From: Streptomyces narbonensis
GTDB lineage: Bacteria; Actinomycetota; Actinomycetes; Streptomycetales; Streptomycetaceae
Length of the DNA: 64,000 nucleotides
NCBI RefSeq assembly: GCF_014649015.1
Contig: NZ_BMSF01000008.1
Span: forward strand, 1 to 64,000
Reading direction: 5' to 3'
The notes under the pieces were generated by a model. That model was not told the origin of the DNA and did not search any database. It saw only the letters and a program-made list of their open reading frames with translations. The translations under genes were made by a program, and so were the position numbers. Below, piece by piece: positions 7,032 to 15,529 of the stretch. The number at the start of each line of letters is the position of its first letter. Position 1 is the stretch's first letter.

Positions 7032-9197
7032 ATGAGCGGTGACGGTCGGGACGATCCGCTGGGCAACGGCGGCGCGGAGACCGGGGGACTGCCTCCCCGT
7101 CAGGTCCCGAGCCAGGGTGGCCCGGGAAGCCTGCCCGGTGCGCACGCGAGCGGGACGTCGTCGAGCGGATCGTCGAGCGGATCGGGGACCGTCGAGGCGA
7201 GCGTTCCGCAGCAGCGCGAGGGCAAGGCGGGTGCCGGCGCGGGTCTCGGCCCGGGGGCCGGCGCGAGTGCCGGGGCCGGTGTCGAGCCGGGTTTCGGGTC
7301 CGGTGTCGGGCCGGGAGTCGGGTCCGGTGACTTCTCGGCGGACGAGCTGGGCGACGAGGGCGGTGGCGTCCTTCCGCCGCCCGTCGACCTGCCCCCCTCC
7401 GACTCCGATCTCGTCCAGCTCATGCGGGACGGCGACGACTCCGCGTACGAGGAACTCTTCCGGCGCCACTCCGAGGCCGTCCGGCGCTATGCGCGCACCT
7501 GCTGCCGGGACGCGCACACCGCCGACGACCTCACCGCCGAGGTCTTCGCCCGCACCCTCCAGGCGGTGCGCGGCGGGGCGGGGCCCGAACATGCCGTGCG
7601 CGCCTATCTGATGACCACCGTCCGGCGGGTCGCGGCGAGCTGGGCCAGGACGCAGAAGCGCGAGCACCTCGTCGAGGACTTCGCCGTCTTCGCGGCGGAG
7701 GCCTCCCGCTCCTCCGAGGTCTCCGACCAGACCGGTTCATTCGGAGCGGGGATGGACCTCGGCGCCGACGTCAGGGCCATGCACGAGGCCGAGCAGTCAC
7801 TCGCCATGCAGGCCTTCCGCTCGCTGCCCGAGCGCTGGCAGGCCGTGCTCTGGCACACCACCGTCGAGGAGGAGTCGCCGAGCGACGTCGCCCCGCTCTT
7901 CGGGCTCACCGCCAACGCCACGGCCGTGCTCGCCAGCCGGGCCCGCGAGGGCCTCAAGCAGGCCTACCTCCAGGCCCACGTCAGCCAGTCCCTCACCTCC
8001 GGCGGCGACTGCGCCCGGTACGCGGACCGGCTCGGCGCCTACGCGCGCGGCGGCCTGCGGATGCGGGCCGAGCGCGGACTGCGCAAGCACCTGGAGGAGT
8101 GCGCCAAGTGCCGGCTCGCCGCCGGTGAGCTGGCCCATGTCAACGCCGGGATCCCCGCGCTGCTGCCGATCGCCGTCATCGGCTGGTTCGCCGCCGGGTA
8201 CTCCCTCAAGGCCGCCGGTGTCGTCGCGGGCGGCGCCGTCGGTGCCGCCGGCGCGGGCGCTGCGGCCGCGGCCTCCGGCGCGTCCGGCGGGACCTCCGGA
8301 GGCGCGGCCTCGGGCGGCGCCGCCGCCGAGGGGCTCGGCCTGCCCGCGAAGGCCGGCATCGCGGCCGGTCTGGCCGTCGCCGCGGCCGCAGGGCTCGTCT
8401 GGGCCATGGCCGGTGACCCGCAGCCCGTCGCCGCGCCGAAGCCCACGCAGCCCGTCGTCACCCCCCTGGTACCGCCCGAGGCCGCTCCCCCGGCGAAGCC
8501 GACGCCGACGCCCGAACCGCCGCCCCCGCCCGTAGCGTCCGACCCGCCGAAGCCGAAGCCCAAGCCGACTCCGACACCTGAGCCGACGCCCACGCCGACG
8601 CCCAGCCCGGAGAAGCCTTCTCCCAGGCCCACACCGACGCCCACACCCCCGCCGACGGCCAGTCCCGAGCCCACACCGACGCCCACACCGACTCCGACGC
8701 CCACGCCGACGCCCAGCGCCGAGAAGACCACGCCCAAGCCGCCCCCGCCCGCACCGGCCACCGTCTACCCGGTCGACGAGCTGGAGTACGGGATCTTCGG
8801 CGACGGCACCAAGCCCGAGGTGTCCCTCTCTGACAGCAGCTGGATGTGGCCGCGGAACGGCCTCTCGATCAACGACACCCCGTACGCCCACGGGGTGAGC
8901 GTGCACGCGCCGTCCTCGCTGCTCATCAACCTCAACCGGCAGTGCAGCAGCTACGACGCGGTCGTCGGCATCGACGACATGAGCGCCCTCCTCGGCCAGG
9001 CCGGCGTCCGCTTCTCGGTCTACGGGGACGGCGAGCAGCTCTGGCGCTCCGACGTGGTCCGGGCGGGCGACCCGCCCCTCCCGGTGCACGTCGACATCAC
9101 GGGCCGCTCGACGCTCCGGCTCGTGGTCGAGGAGCACACGCCCTTCGGCCGGGCCGCGGTCGCCGACTGGGCACAGTCCCGGATCAGCTGCTCCTGA
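7032..9197 (+). CDS. Membrane-tethered ECF-like sigma factor fused to NPCBM domain
   Basis: A 721-residue multidomain protein. After a low-complexity Gly/Ser head come sigma region 2 (about 124–195; DLVQLMRDGDDSAYEELFRR) and sigma region 4 (about 265–316; LPERWQAVLWHTTVEEESPS). An HLEECAKC zinc-binding motif like that of ZAS anti-sigma factors follows at about 352. Two hydrophobic segments lie at about 373–395 and 438–462. A Pro/Thr-rich spacer (about 467–579, PTPTP repeats) leads to an NPCBM-type carbohydrate-binding module (about 580–721; HGVSVHAPSSLLINL). The sigma part would be cytoplasmic and the NPCBM part extracellular, the spacer crossing the cell wall. ATG 7032 has GGGGG upstream; an in-frame start at 6948 is also open. 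Release by proteolysis or direct signalling is inferred. Confidence 0.85.
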   Translation: MSGDGRDDPLGNGGAETGGLPPRQVPSQGGPGSLPGAHASGTSSSGSSSGSGTVEASVPQQREGKAGAGAGLGPGAGASAGAGVEPGFGSGVGPGVGSGDFSADELGDEGGGVLPPPVDLPPSDSDLVQLMRDGDDSAYEELFRRHSEAVRRYARTCCRDAHTADDLTAEVFARTLQAVRGGAGPEHAVRAYLMTTVRRVAASWARTQKREHLVEDFAVFAAEASRSSEVSDQTGSFGAGMDLGADVRAMHEAEQSLAMQAFRSLPERWQAVLWHTTVEEESPSDVAPLFGLTANATAVLASRAREGLKQAYLQAHVSQSLTSGGDCARYADRLGAYARGGLRMRAERGLRKHLEECAKCRLAAGELAHVNAGIPALLPIAVIGWFAAGYSLKAAGVVAGGAVGAAGAGAAAAASGASGGTSGGAASGGAAAEGLGLPAKAGIAAGLAVAAAAGLVWAMAGDPQPVAAPKPTQPVVTPLVPPEAAPPAKPTPTPEPPPPPVASDPPKPKPKPTPTPEPTPTPTPSPEKPSPRPTPTPTPPPTASPEPTPTPTPTPTPTPTPSAEKTTPKPPPPAPATVYPVDELEYGIFGDGTKPEVSLSDSSWMWPRNGLSINDTPYAHGVSVHAPSSLLINLNRQCSSYDAVVGIDDMSALLGQAGVRFSVYGDGEQLWRSDVVRAGDPPLPVHVDITGRSTLRLVVEEHTPFGRAAVADWAQSRISCS

Positions 9198-9263
9198 ACC
9201 GGTGCGCCGGTGCCGCGCCCGCCGGCCGTCGCGGCCCCGGCATGATCGACAAGACACCCCTAG

Positions 9264-9436
9264 GTCCTGTCGTCAAATTCCCGTCGTCCGCCCGAAGGGC
9301 GGGCCCTGCGGCGTCAGGTGCGTGCTCTCGGCGTGCCGGGCGCGGGCCCGCGTACTGGATGTACGCGGGTCTGTGCCCGGTGCGGTGAGAGTGCGTGCCA
9401 GACGCCGCAGGGCAGACGGGAATTTGACGACAGGGC
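9264..9436. mobile_element. MITE, probably IS5-family derived, with CTAG target duplication
   Basis: A 173-bp element with no ORF. Its ends are near-perfect inverted repeats (core TGTCGTCAAATTCCCGTC, one mismatch near the tip). It is flanked on both sides by CTAG (9260–9263 and 9437–9440). Inner arms also pair (CCCTGCGGCGTC on the left against its complement on the right), so the whole element can fold into one long hairpin. Structure and CTAG duplication are typical of non-autonomous relatives of IS5-group elements found in Streptomyces; that parentage is inferred. The right CTAG contains the stop codon of the AfsR-like gene. Confidence 0.8.
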
Positions 9437-12400
9437 CTAGCCCGGTGTCCTCGCCGCGTAGGCGTCAGCGAGTGCCAGGACGGCGTCCGGGCCGAGGCCC
9501 TGGCCGGCCGCGCGGGCGGCGGCGAGGCCGGTCGCGCCGAGGGCGGTGAGCGCCCGCGCCGTCACGTCCTCGGCCTCCCGCAGCTCGGGGACCGAGCGGG
9601 GCAGCTCGTGGCGCCAGGCGTCGACGGCGGCCAGGACCGTCACCGCGAGGGCCGGTTCGTCCGCCTCCGCCAGGGTCACCGCGAGCCCTTCCCCGAGCGC
9701 CGCCACGATGAGGTCCGCGCACTGGGCCTCCCGCGCGACGCGCAGCGCGACGGCGGCGGCTGCCACGGCGGCGGCGCCCCCGCCCTCGTACGCCTCGACG
9801 CGGGCCGCGAGTCCGGTCATCGCGGCCTCGAAGTGCGGCGGCGCAGGGCCGACCCCGACCAGCCGGCCGGCCGCCTCCAGCCGGGCGCGGGCCCCCTCGA
9901 CGTCGCCGAGGTGGCAGGCGATGGCCGCGCCCAGGAAGCACACGAACATCTCCGTGTCCCGCACGTGGTAGCGCTCCGCCTCCCGGGTCGCCTCTTCGAG
10001 CCCCTTCACGGCGGCGTCCATGTCACCGGCGCGGTAGGCCAGTTCGGCGAGCCTGGCGATGAGGAACGGGGTCTCGGCATGGGCGCCGACCTCGCGGGCC
10101 AGGCCGAGGGCCTCCGCGTACGCCTCCCCGGCTGCCTCGTGGCGACCGCGCATCATGTTGGCCTCGGCCGCCGCGCTCGCGATCTGCGCGCCCATCCAGC
10201 GGTCGCCGACCCTGCGGGAGAGGACGCGGAGTTCGGCCAGGTCCGCGTCGATCCCGGCCACGCCGCCGGCCAGACCGCCGGGCATGTCGACGACCAGGTG
10301 CGTACGGAACATGAGGGTGACGCCGACCTCCCAGTCGCCGCCGTGGCGGCGGCAGTTGGCGACGGAGACGTCCAGCAGGGCTCGGATCCGGGCCGGTTCC
10401 TCGCTGAGGTACGCGGTGAACGGCCAGAGCAGGCCCGGGAAGCGGGCGGCCTCGGGGCCCGGCTCGCTGCCGAACGCTTCGCGCACCCTGGCGACCAGGG
10501 CGATGACCTCGCGGTCGTCGCGGTAGTGGGCGGCCGTATGGCTCTCGACCGCGAGGAAGAAGTGCAGCATGCGCAGGTGCATGCGCGGCCAGTACCGGGG
10601 GTCGGCCGGGTCGTCGGGGTCATCGCCGAGGGCGAGCGCGCGGTCCACCCAGGCCAGGCCCTCGGGACGGTAGTTGCGCAGCCACCAGAACCAGCCCATG
10701 GCGAAGACGAGCCGGTGGGCGGCGGGCTCGTCCGGGGTGGTGAGGAGGACGCGGTGGAGCGCGGCGCGGATGTTGTCGAGGTCCCGCTCGATCCGGTCGA
10801 TCCAGGGGAGCTGCTCCCCTGACCGCAGCTTCGGCTCGGCCTCCTCGGCGAGGGCGGTGAAATGGGCGGTGTGAGCGGCTCCGGTGGCCGCGAGGAGCTC
10901 GGGGGTCTCGGCGGCGCGCTCGGCGGCGTACTCGTGGATGGTCTCCAGGAGTCGGTAGCGCATCTCGCCCTCGTCGGTGGGCGTGGCCACGACCAGCGAC
11001 TTGTCGACGAGCGCGCCGAGCGTGTCGGCCGCCCCGGGGGTCAGGGCCTCGGCGGCGGCGAGGTCCCAGCCGCCCGCGAAGACGGAGACCTGGCGGAGAA
11101 GGGTGCGCTCGGCGGGTTCGAGCAGGTCCCAGGACCAGTCGACGACCGCGCGGAGGGTCTGCTGGCGGGGCAGGACCGTGCGGGAACCGGAGGTGAGGAG
11201 ACGGAAGCGGTCGTCGAGGCGGTCGGCGATCTGGCGCGGGGTGAGGAGGCGGAGTCGGGCGGCGGCCAGTTCGATCGCGAGCGGCAGGCCGTCGAGGCGG
11301 CGGCAGATCTCGGCGACGGTCCCGGCATCGGCGTCGGCGACGGCGTGTGTCCCGGCGACGGCGTGTGTCTCGGCGGCGGCGCCGGTCCCGGCGACGTCGG
11401 TCCCGGCTGCCGGGTCGAAGGAGGGGCGTACAGCTCGGGCGCGCTCGAAGAAGAGGCGGTGGGCCGGGTCGGGCGGGAGGGGCTCGACGGGGCGGACCGA
11501 TTCGCCGGGGACGCCGAGGGGTTCGCGGCTGGTGGCGAGGATGCGGAGCCGCGGGCAGTGGGTGAGGAGGGTCTCGGCGAGGGCGGCGGCCGCGCCGATC
11601 ACGTGCTCGCAGTTGTCGAGGACGAGGAGGAGGGGGCGGCGGGCGAGGTACTCCACGAGGTGCGCGGTCGGATCGTCCTGGAGGGGCACGCCGTCGCGGC
11701 TGATCAGGTTGATCTCACGGAGGCGGAGTGCGGAGAGCACGGCTCCCGGGAGCGCCTCGGGGTCGTCGAGGGGGGCGAGTTCGGCGATCCAGGCGTCGGG
11801 GCCGGCGGCGCGCACCGCGGCCACCTCTGCGAGCCGGGTCTTGCCGGAGCCGCCGGGGCCGGTGAGCGTCACGAGGCGGGAGCGGGCCAGGTCGTCCTGG
11901 AGCGCGGCGATCTCGGGCTCGCGGCCGACGAAGGAGGTGAGGCGGGGGCGGATGTTGCCGGGGGTGGGGGTGGGGTTGGGGTTGGGGTTGGGGTTGGGGT
12001 TGGGGTTGGCGGGCGGCGTGGGGGTGAGGGGCGAGGTGGGGGCCAGGTTCGGCGTGGGAGTCGTGGGTTGTGCTGGGGTCGTGGGGGGTTGTTGTTGCGT
12101 ACGGGGCTCGGGGGCCTGTGGGGGTATGGCCGCGAGGAGTTCGCGGTGGAGGGCGATGAGTTCGGGGCCCGGGTCGGTGCCGAGGGCGTCCGCGAGGGTG
12201 CGGCGGGCCGACTCGTACGCGGCGAGTGCGTCGGCATGGCGGCCCTCGGCCCGCAGCGCGCGGATGAGGTGGGCGCGGAAGGCCTCGTCGTACGGGTACG
12301 TGGTGGTGAGCTCGGTCAGCTCCGGTACGAGTCCGTCGGTGGCGCCCCGGCGCAGGTCGGCCTCGACGCGGCGGCGCAGGGCGGCGAGCCGCTGGGCCTC

Positions 12401-12841
12401 GGGGCGGACGCCCGCCGGGGCGGCGAGGTCGGCGAGGGCGGGGCCCCGGAAGAGGGCGAGGGCGTCCCGGAGGAGGGTGGCGGCGGTGTCGGGGTCGCCG
12501 GCGTCGAGGCGGGCGCCCGCGTCCCGGACACGGCGCTCGAAGACGTACAGGTCGATGTCCTCGGGACCGGCGGCGAGCCGGTATCCGGGGCCGGGGGTCG
12601 AGGCGACGGCCTCCGCGCCGAGGACCCGGCGGAGGCGGCCGACGAGGGCCTGGAGGGCGGCGGGCGCGTCCTGCGGCGGGTCGTCCCCGTACACGTCGTC
12701 GGCGAGCTCGGTGGTGGAGGCGGGCCGCCCGCCGCGCAGCGCGAGCGCGGCGAGGAGCGCGCGCAGCCGGGCGCCGCCGAGGGGGAGGGGGTTGCCGCGG
12801 GGGTCGAGGGCCTCGGTGGTGCCGAGGATGAGATACCGCAC
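9437..12841 (-). CDS. AfsR/SARP-type regulator (BTAD, NB-ARC ATPase, TPR)
   Basis: A 1134-residue regulator. The N-terminal OmpR-like winged helix (about 1–95; VGRLRRVLGAEAV) and bacterial transcriptional activation domain (about 100–245) define the SARP family. A Pro/Thr/Asn linker with a PNPNPN run (about 255–300) follows. The NTPase domain has P-loop GPGGSGKT (about 324–333) and Walker B region LLLVLDNCEH. The C-terminal half (about 600–1130) is alpha-helical with TPR-like repeats. This is the AfsR architecture; such proteins activate antibiotic or developmental genes near −35 boxes with direct repeats. No biosynthetic cluster is adjacent, so the target is unknown. Its TAG stop lies in the CTAG flanking a MITE. 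Confidence 0.9.
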   Translation of the reverse strand: MRYLILGTTEALDPRGNPLPLGGARLRALLAALALRGGRPASTTELADDVYGDDPPQDAPAALQALVGRLRRVLGAEAVASTPGPGYRLAAGPEDIDLYVFERRVRDAGARLDAGDPDTAATLLRDALALFRGPALADLAAPAGVRPEAQRLAALRRRVEADLRRGATDGLVPELTELTTTYPYDEAFRAHLIRALRAEGRHADALAAYESARRTLADALGTDPGPELIALHRELLAAIPPQAPEPRTQQQPPTTPAQPTTPTPNLAPTSPLTPTPPANPNPNPNPNPNPTPTPGNIRPRLTSFVGREPEIAALQDDLARSRLVTLTGPGGSGKTRLAEVAAVRAAGPDAWIAELAPLDDPEALPGAVLSALRLREINLISRDGVPLQDDPTAHLVEYLARRPLLLVLDNCEHVIGAAAALAETLLTHCPRLRILATSREPLGVPGESVRPVEPLPPDPAHRLFFERARAVRPSFDPAAGTDVAGTGAAAETHAVAGTHAVADADAGTVAEICRRLDGLPLAIELAAARLRLLTPRQIADRLDDRFRLLTSGSRTVLPRQQTLRAVVDWSWDLLEPAERTLLRQVSVFAGGWDLAAAEALTPGAADTLGALVDKSLVVATPTDEGEMRYRLLETIHEYAAERAAETPELLAATGAAHTAHFTALAEEAEPKLRSGEQLPWIDRIERDLDNIRAALHRVLLTTPDEPAAHRLVFAMGWFWWLRNYRPEGLAWVDRALALGDDPDDPADPRYWPRMHLRMLHFFLAVESHTAAHYRDDREVIALVARVREAFGSEPGPEAARFPGLLWPFTAYLSEEPARIRALLDVSVANCRRHGGDWEVGVTLMFRTHLVVDMPGGLAGGVAGIDADLAELRVLSRRVGDRWMGAQIASAAAEANMMRGRHEAAGEAYAEALGLAREVGAHAETPFLIARLAELAYRAGDMDAAVKGLEEATREAERYHVRDTEMFVCFLGAAIACHLGDVEGARARLEAAGRLVGVGPAPPHFEAAMTGLAARVEAYEGGGAAAVAAAAVALRVAREAQCADLIVAALGEGLAVTLAEADEPALAVTVLAAVDAWRHELPRSVPELREAEDVTARALTALGATGLAAARAAGQGLGPDAVLALADAYAARTPG
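11974..12008. repeat. Tandem TTGGGG hexamers
   Basis: About six TTGGGG units on the plus strand, encoding alternating Pro-Asn on the minus strand inside the linker of the AfsR-like gene. The hexamer register keeps the reading frame when copies are gained or lost. Confidence 0.75.
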
Positions 12842-12914
12842 CGGGTCATTGTGTCGGGTGGGGTGCGGGGGCGCCTCGGGGTTTACCCGGCTGAGTCCCT
12901 GAGCCGGACCGGGC

Positions 12915-13165
12915 TCAGAACGCCGAGGTGTCGAGCTCGAAGCCGAGCGGGCCGGGAAGCGGGACGACTGTCCCCAGCTTGTGGATGGACTTGTGGCCGA
13001 AGTCGTCCCCGGAGGGCTCTGAGCACACGACGGCCTCGCCCGCCTCGCGGTCGATCAACAGGTAGACGGGGATCCCGGCCCGCGCGTACGCCTGGATCTT
13101 CTGGACGCGGTCGCGGATGGCGGTCGAGGCACCCGGCCTCACGCGGGCAGCGACCTCGACGCCGG
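12915..13165 (-). pseudogene. Uma2-family endonuclease, C-terminal remnant
   Basis: The minus strand encodes about 80 residues resembling the C-terminal third of the Uma2 (DUF820, PD-(D/E)XK-like) family: RDRVQKIQAYARAGIPVYLL, then IDREAGEAVVCSEPSGDDF. The N-terminal two thirds, with most of the catalytic residues, are absent. The frame upstream runs into the tail of the Asn-synthase-like gene instead. A GTG at 13142 could start a 75-residue protein, but a functional Uma2 protein is about 190 residues, so this is more likely a truncated relic. Uma2 genes are numerous and often decaying in Streptomyces. Confidence 0.6.
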
Positions 13166-15529
13166 GATCAAAGGGCCCTGGACCGCTCGGTGGGCGCGGG
13201 GTTCTGTCGTGTTCGTCCAGCAGGAGCCTCGGCGGGCGAGGAGGCGGCGGAGCCAGAGTTCGGTGGAGACCAGGTCGGCCAGGCCGTCCAGCGGGACCGG
13301 CGCGCCGTCGGCCGCGGCGGTCAGGGCTTCGCGGACGACACGGGCCTCGATCAGGCCCGCGTCCGCGAGCAGCGGGGCGTCGAAGAGGGCCAGGAGGTGG
13401 GGGAGCGCGGCGCGCAGGCCCGCGAGGGTGGCGGCGGCCGGGACCGCCGGGTGCGGGGCGCCCCAGCCCGGGGGGAGGTCGTGGACGCCGGCGCCGGAGA
13501 GGACCGTGCGCAGGACGCCTGCGCGGGCGTCCGGCTGGACCCGGAGCGACTCGGGGAGGGCGCGGCAGGCCCGTACCACCTGGTTGTCGAGGAACGGGGC
13601 GTGCAGCCGCTGGCCGCGGATCTCCGCCGCCTGCTCCAGGACCCGGTGGTCGGCCGCCGCCCGCGCGAGGGCGGCACGCGCGCGTGCCTCGCCCGGGCGC
13701 TGGACCGAGGTCGGAAGCGTCGCCGCCCTGTTCAGGCGAACCGATACTTCAGCCAGCGCCTCCCCCGTCATCCAGCGCGCCGCGGGCCCCGGCCGCGACC
13801 AGGTCAGCGCGGAGAGCGAGGCCTCCAGGGGGCCGAAGCCGTCCGGGGCCGCGCGGTTCGCCTCCTGGACCCGCCGCGCCGCCGCCTCCAGACCCGTCCG
13901 GTACGGGGTACGGGCCAGCTTCCGCGCCGCCCTGTACACGGTCAGCGGCACCAGGAGCGCGCCCCCCGGCGCGCCCGACGCCCTGGCGAGCGCCGCCACC
14001 GGGCGCACCAGGGAGCGGCGCCTGCGGTCCATCAGGAGGTCGGCGAGGCGCGCCGGGTGCGCGTCCAGGACCTGCTTGGCGCCCATCCCCGTGAAGTGGT
14101 CCGCGCTGCCGCCCGCCAGCCGCCGCCGGTGGCGCTCCGCCGTGACGAGCGACGGGCCCGGCTCGTCGGTCAGCGGCCCGTCCAGCGCCGCGTACGGGAG
14201 CGCCTCCTCGCCCGCCGCGACCACGACGTGGTGCAGGCGGGGGTCCGCCGCGAGCTCCCCGGCCCGCTTCAGTTCGTCCTCGCGGTCCGAACCCGACCGC
14301 GTCACCAGGTCGTTGAAGGTGACCGCAAGCAGCCGCTCCCCCGCCCCCGCACCGTGGCCGAGGATCGTGCCCGGCACCCCCGGGAGCCCCGCCGCGAGGA
14401 GCGCGAGCGTGCCGGAGGCGCTGCCGCCGGACAGGTCCGCGCCGATGCCGGGCGCCGGGCCTCCGCCCCGGGCCGCCCGCCGGTCTGCGGGCCCCATCCC
14501 GGGCACCGGGCCCGGGTCGGGCAGCGGGGCCTCGGGCGCGTGCCGGGGCGCGGTGAGCCGGGCCCTGACGGCCTCGACCAGGGCGTCCCTTACCCCTTCG
14601 ACGGCCTGCCGGGCGTCGGACTCGGCCGCCGCGACCGCGAGCGAGGCCACCGTCTCGTACCCGGCGATCTCCCGCGAACCCTCCCGCAGGATCAGCGCGT
14701 GGCCTGGCGGGACCCGGCGCACCCCCTCGTACGGGGTCGAGTCGCGCAGCGCCTCCGGGGTCTCGGGGCAGGCGAGCAGCGCGCCGAGGTGGCCGATGTC
14801 GAGCTGGGCCTCGACGAGGTCGGCGAGCGGCAGGGCGGCGGTCGCGTAGGCGGTGCCGCCGGCCCACGGGGTGTGGAACACCGGACGGGCGCCCGCGAGA
14901 TCACCGGTGACGGTGACCCGGCGGCCCGCCTTGACGACGGCGGTGTAACTCCCCGGCCATGCCGTCAGATGCCGCAGTGCGCCCCCGCGCGCGGTGAGCA
15001 GGCCGAGCCGAAGCTCCTCGTCGGTGGCGGCGCAGCAGCCGAGCACGGCGAGGCGGGTGTGGTCGTCGACGGCCACCACGCGCACCTCGTCGGGGCGCCA
15101 GTCGCCGACCGCCCACAGGGGGTCGGGGCCGCCCCAGAGGGGTTGCGCGCCCACCGGCTGCACCGTGCGCGCCTCGGCCGCCGTGGTGGAGCCGTGCTCC
15201 CTGGTGGAGCCGTAATCCGTGCCGGGCGGGTAGCCCGCGCCGGAGGTGTAGCCCGCGCCGGAGGTGTAGCCCGCGCCGGAACCGTGGCCCGGGCCGGAGG
15301 TGTAGCCCCTGCCGGAACCGTGGCCCGCGCCGGAGGTGTAGCCCGCGCCGGAACCGTGGCCCGCGCCGGAGGTGTAGCCCGCGCCGGAACCGTGGCCCGC
15401 GCCGGAGGTGTAGCCCGCGCCGGAGGCGGTGCCGTATCCCCCCGTGGAGTCGTAGCCCGCGCCGGCGCCGTACCCCGCTGTCGTTGCGAAGCTCGCGGCG
15501 ACACTGCTCCAGCCCACCAGCCATCGCAT
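13139..15529 (-). CDS. Asparagine synthase-like protein with N-terminal tandem repeat
   Basis: A 796-residue protein of the asparagine synthase/lasso-cyclase superfamily. An N-terminal amidotransferase-like fold lacks the catalytic Cys2 (it begins MRWLVGWSS). The C-terminal ATP-pyrophosphatase domain (about 330–760) carries the PP-loop-like segment GIGADLSGGSASGTLALLAA, the DHFTGMGAKQVLDAHP region and APFLDNQVVRACRALPESLR. ATG 15529 is chosen for its GGAGG ribosome-binding site five bases upstream. Residues about 20–120 are a Gly/Ser/Tyr/His repeat that interrupts the normal N-terminus. I recall close relatives as orphan core genes in Streptomyces rather than inside lasso-peptide clusters; no precursor peptide or protease gene was seen nearby. 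It probably forms an amide or macrolactam bond; the substrate is unknown. Confidence 0.82.
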   Translation of the reverse strand: MRWLVGWSSVAASFATTAGYGAGAGYDSTGGYGTASGAGYTSGAGHGSGAGYTSGAGHGSGAGYTSGAGHGSGRGYTSGPGHGSGAGYTSGAGYTSGAGYPPGTDYGSTREHGSTTAAEARTVQPVGAQPLWGGPDPLWAVGDWRPDEVRVVAVDDHTRLAVLGCCAATDEELRLGLLTARGGALRHLTAWPGSYTAVVKAGRRVTVTGDLAGARPVFHTPWAGGTAYATAALPLADLVEAQLDIGHLGALLACPETPEALRDSTPYEGVRRVPPGHALILREGSREIAGYETVASLAVAAAESDARQAVEGVRDALVEAVRARLTAPRHAPEAPLPDPGPVPGMGPADRRAARGGGPAPGIGADLSGGSASGTLALLAAGLPGVPGTILGHGAGAGERLLAVTFNDLVTRSGSDREDELKRAGELAADPRLHHVVVAAGEEALPYAALDGPLTDEPGPSLVTAERHRRRLAGGSADHFTGMGAKQVLDAHPARLADLLMDRRRRSLVRPVAALARASGAPGGALLVPLTVYRAARKLARTPYRTGLEAAARRVQEANRAAPDGFGPLEASLSALTWSRPGPAARWMTGEALAEVSVRLNRAATLPTSVQRPGEARARAALARAAADHRVLEQAAEIRGQRLHAPFLDNQVVRACRALPESLRVQPDARAGVLRTVLSGAGVHDLPPGWGAPHPAVPAAATLAGLRAALPHLLALFDAPLLADAGLIEARVVREALTAAADGAPVPLDGLADLVSTELWLRRLLARRGSCWTNTTEPRAHRAVQGPLIPASRSLPA
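15233..15428. repeat. 18-bp tandem repeat in Asn-synthase-like gene
   Basis: About eleven 18-bp units alternate between two types (plus strand CCCGCGCCGGAGGTGTAG and CCCGCGCCGGAACCGTGG). They encode GYTSGA and GHGSGA on the minus strand. Near-identity of units suggests recent slippage or unequal recombination; because the unit is a multiple of three, copy number can vary without a frameshift. Confidence 0.85.

Noticed and set aside
15233..15428. Tandem repeat resembling a CRISPR array
   Set aside because: Units are contiguous 18-mers without unique spacers and are in frame with the protein.
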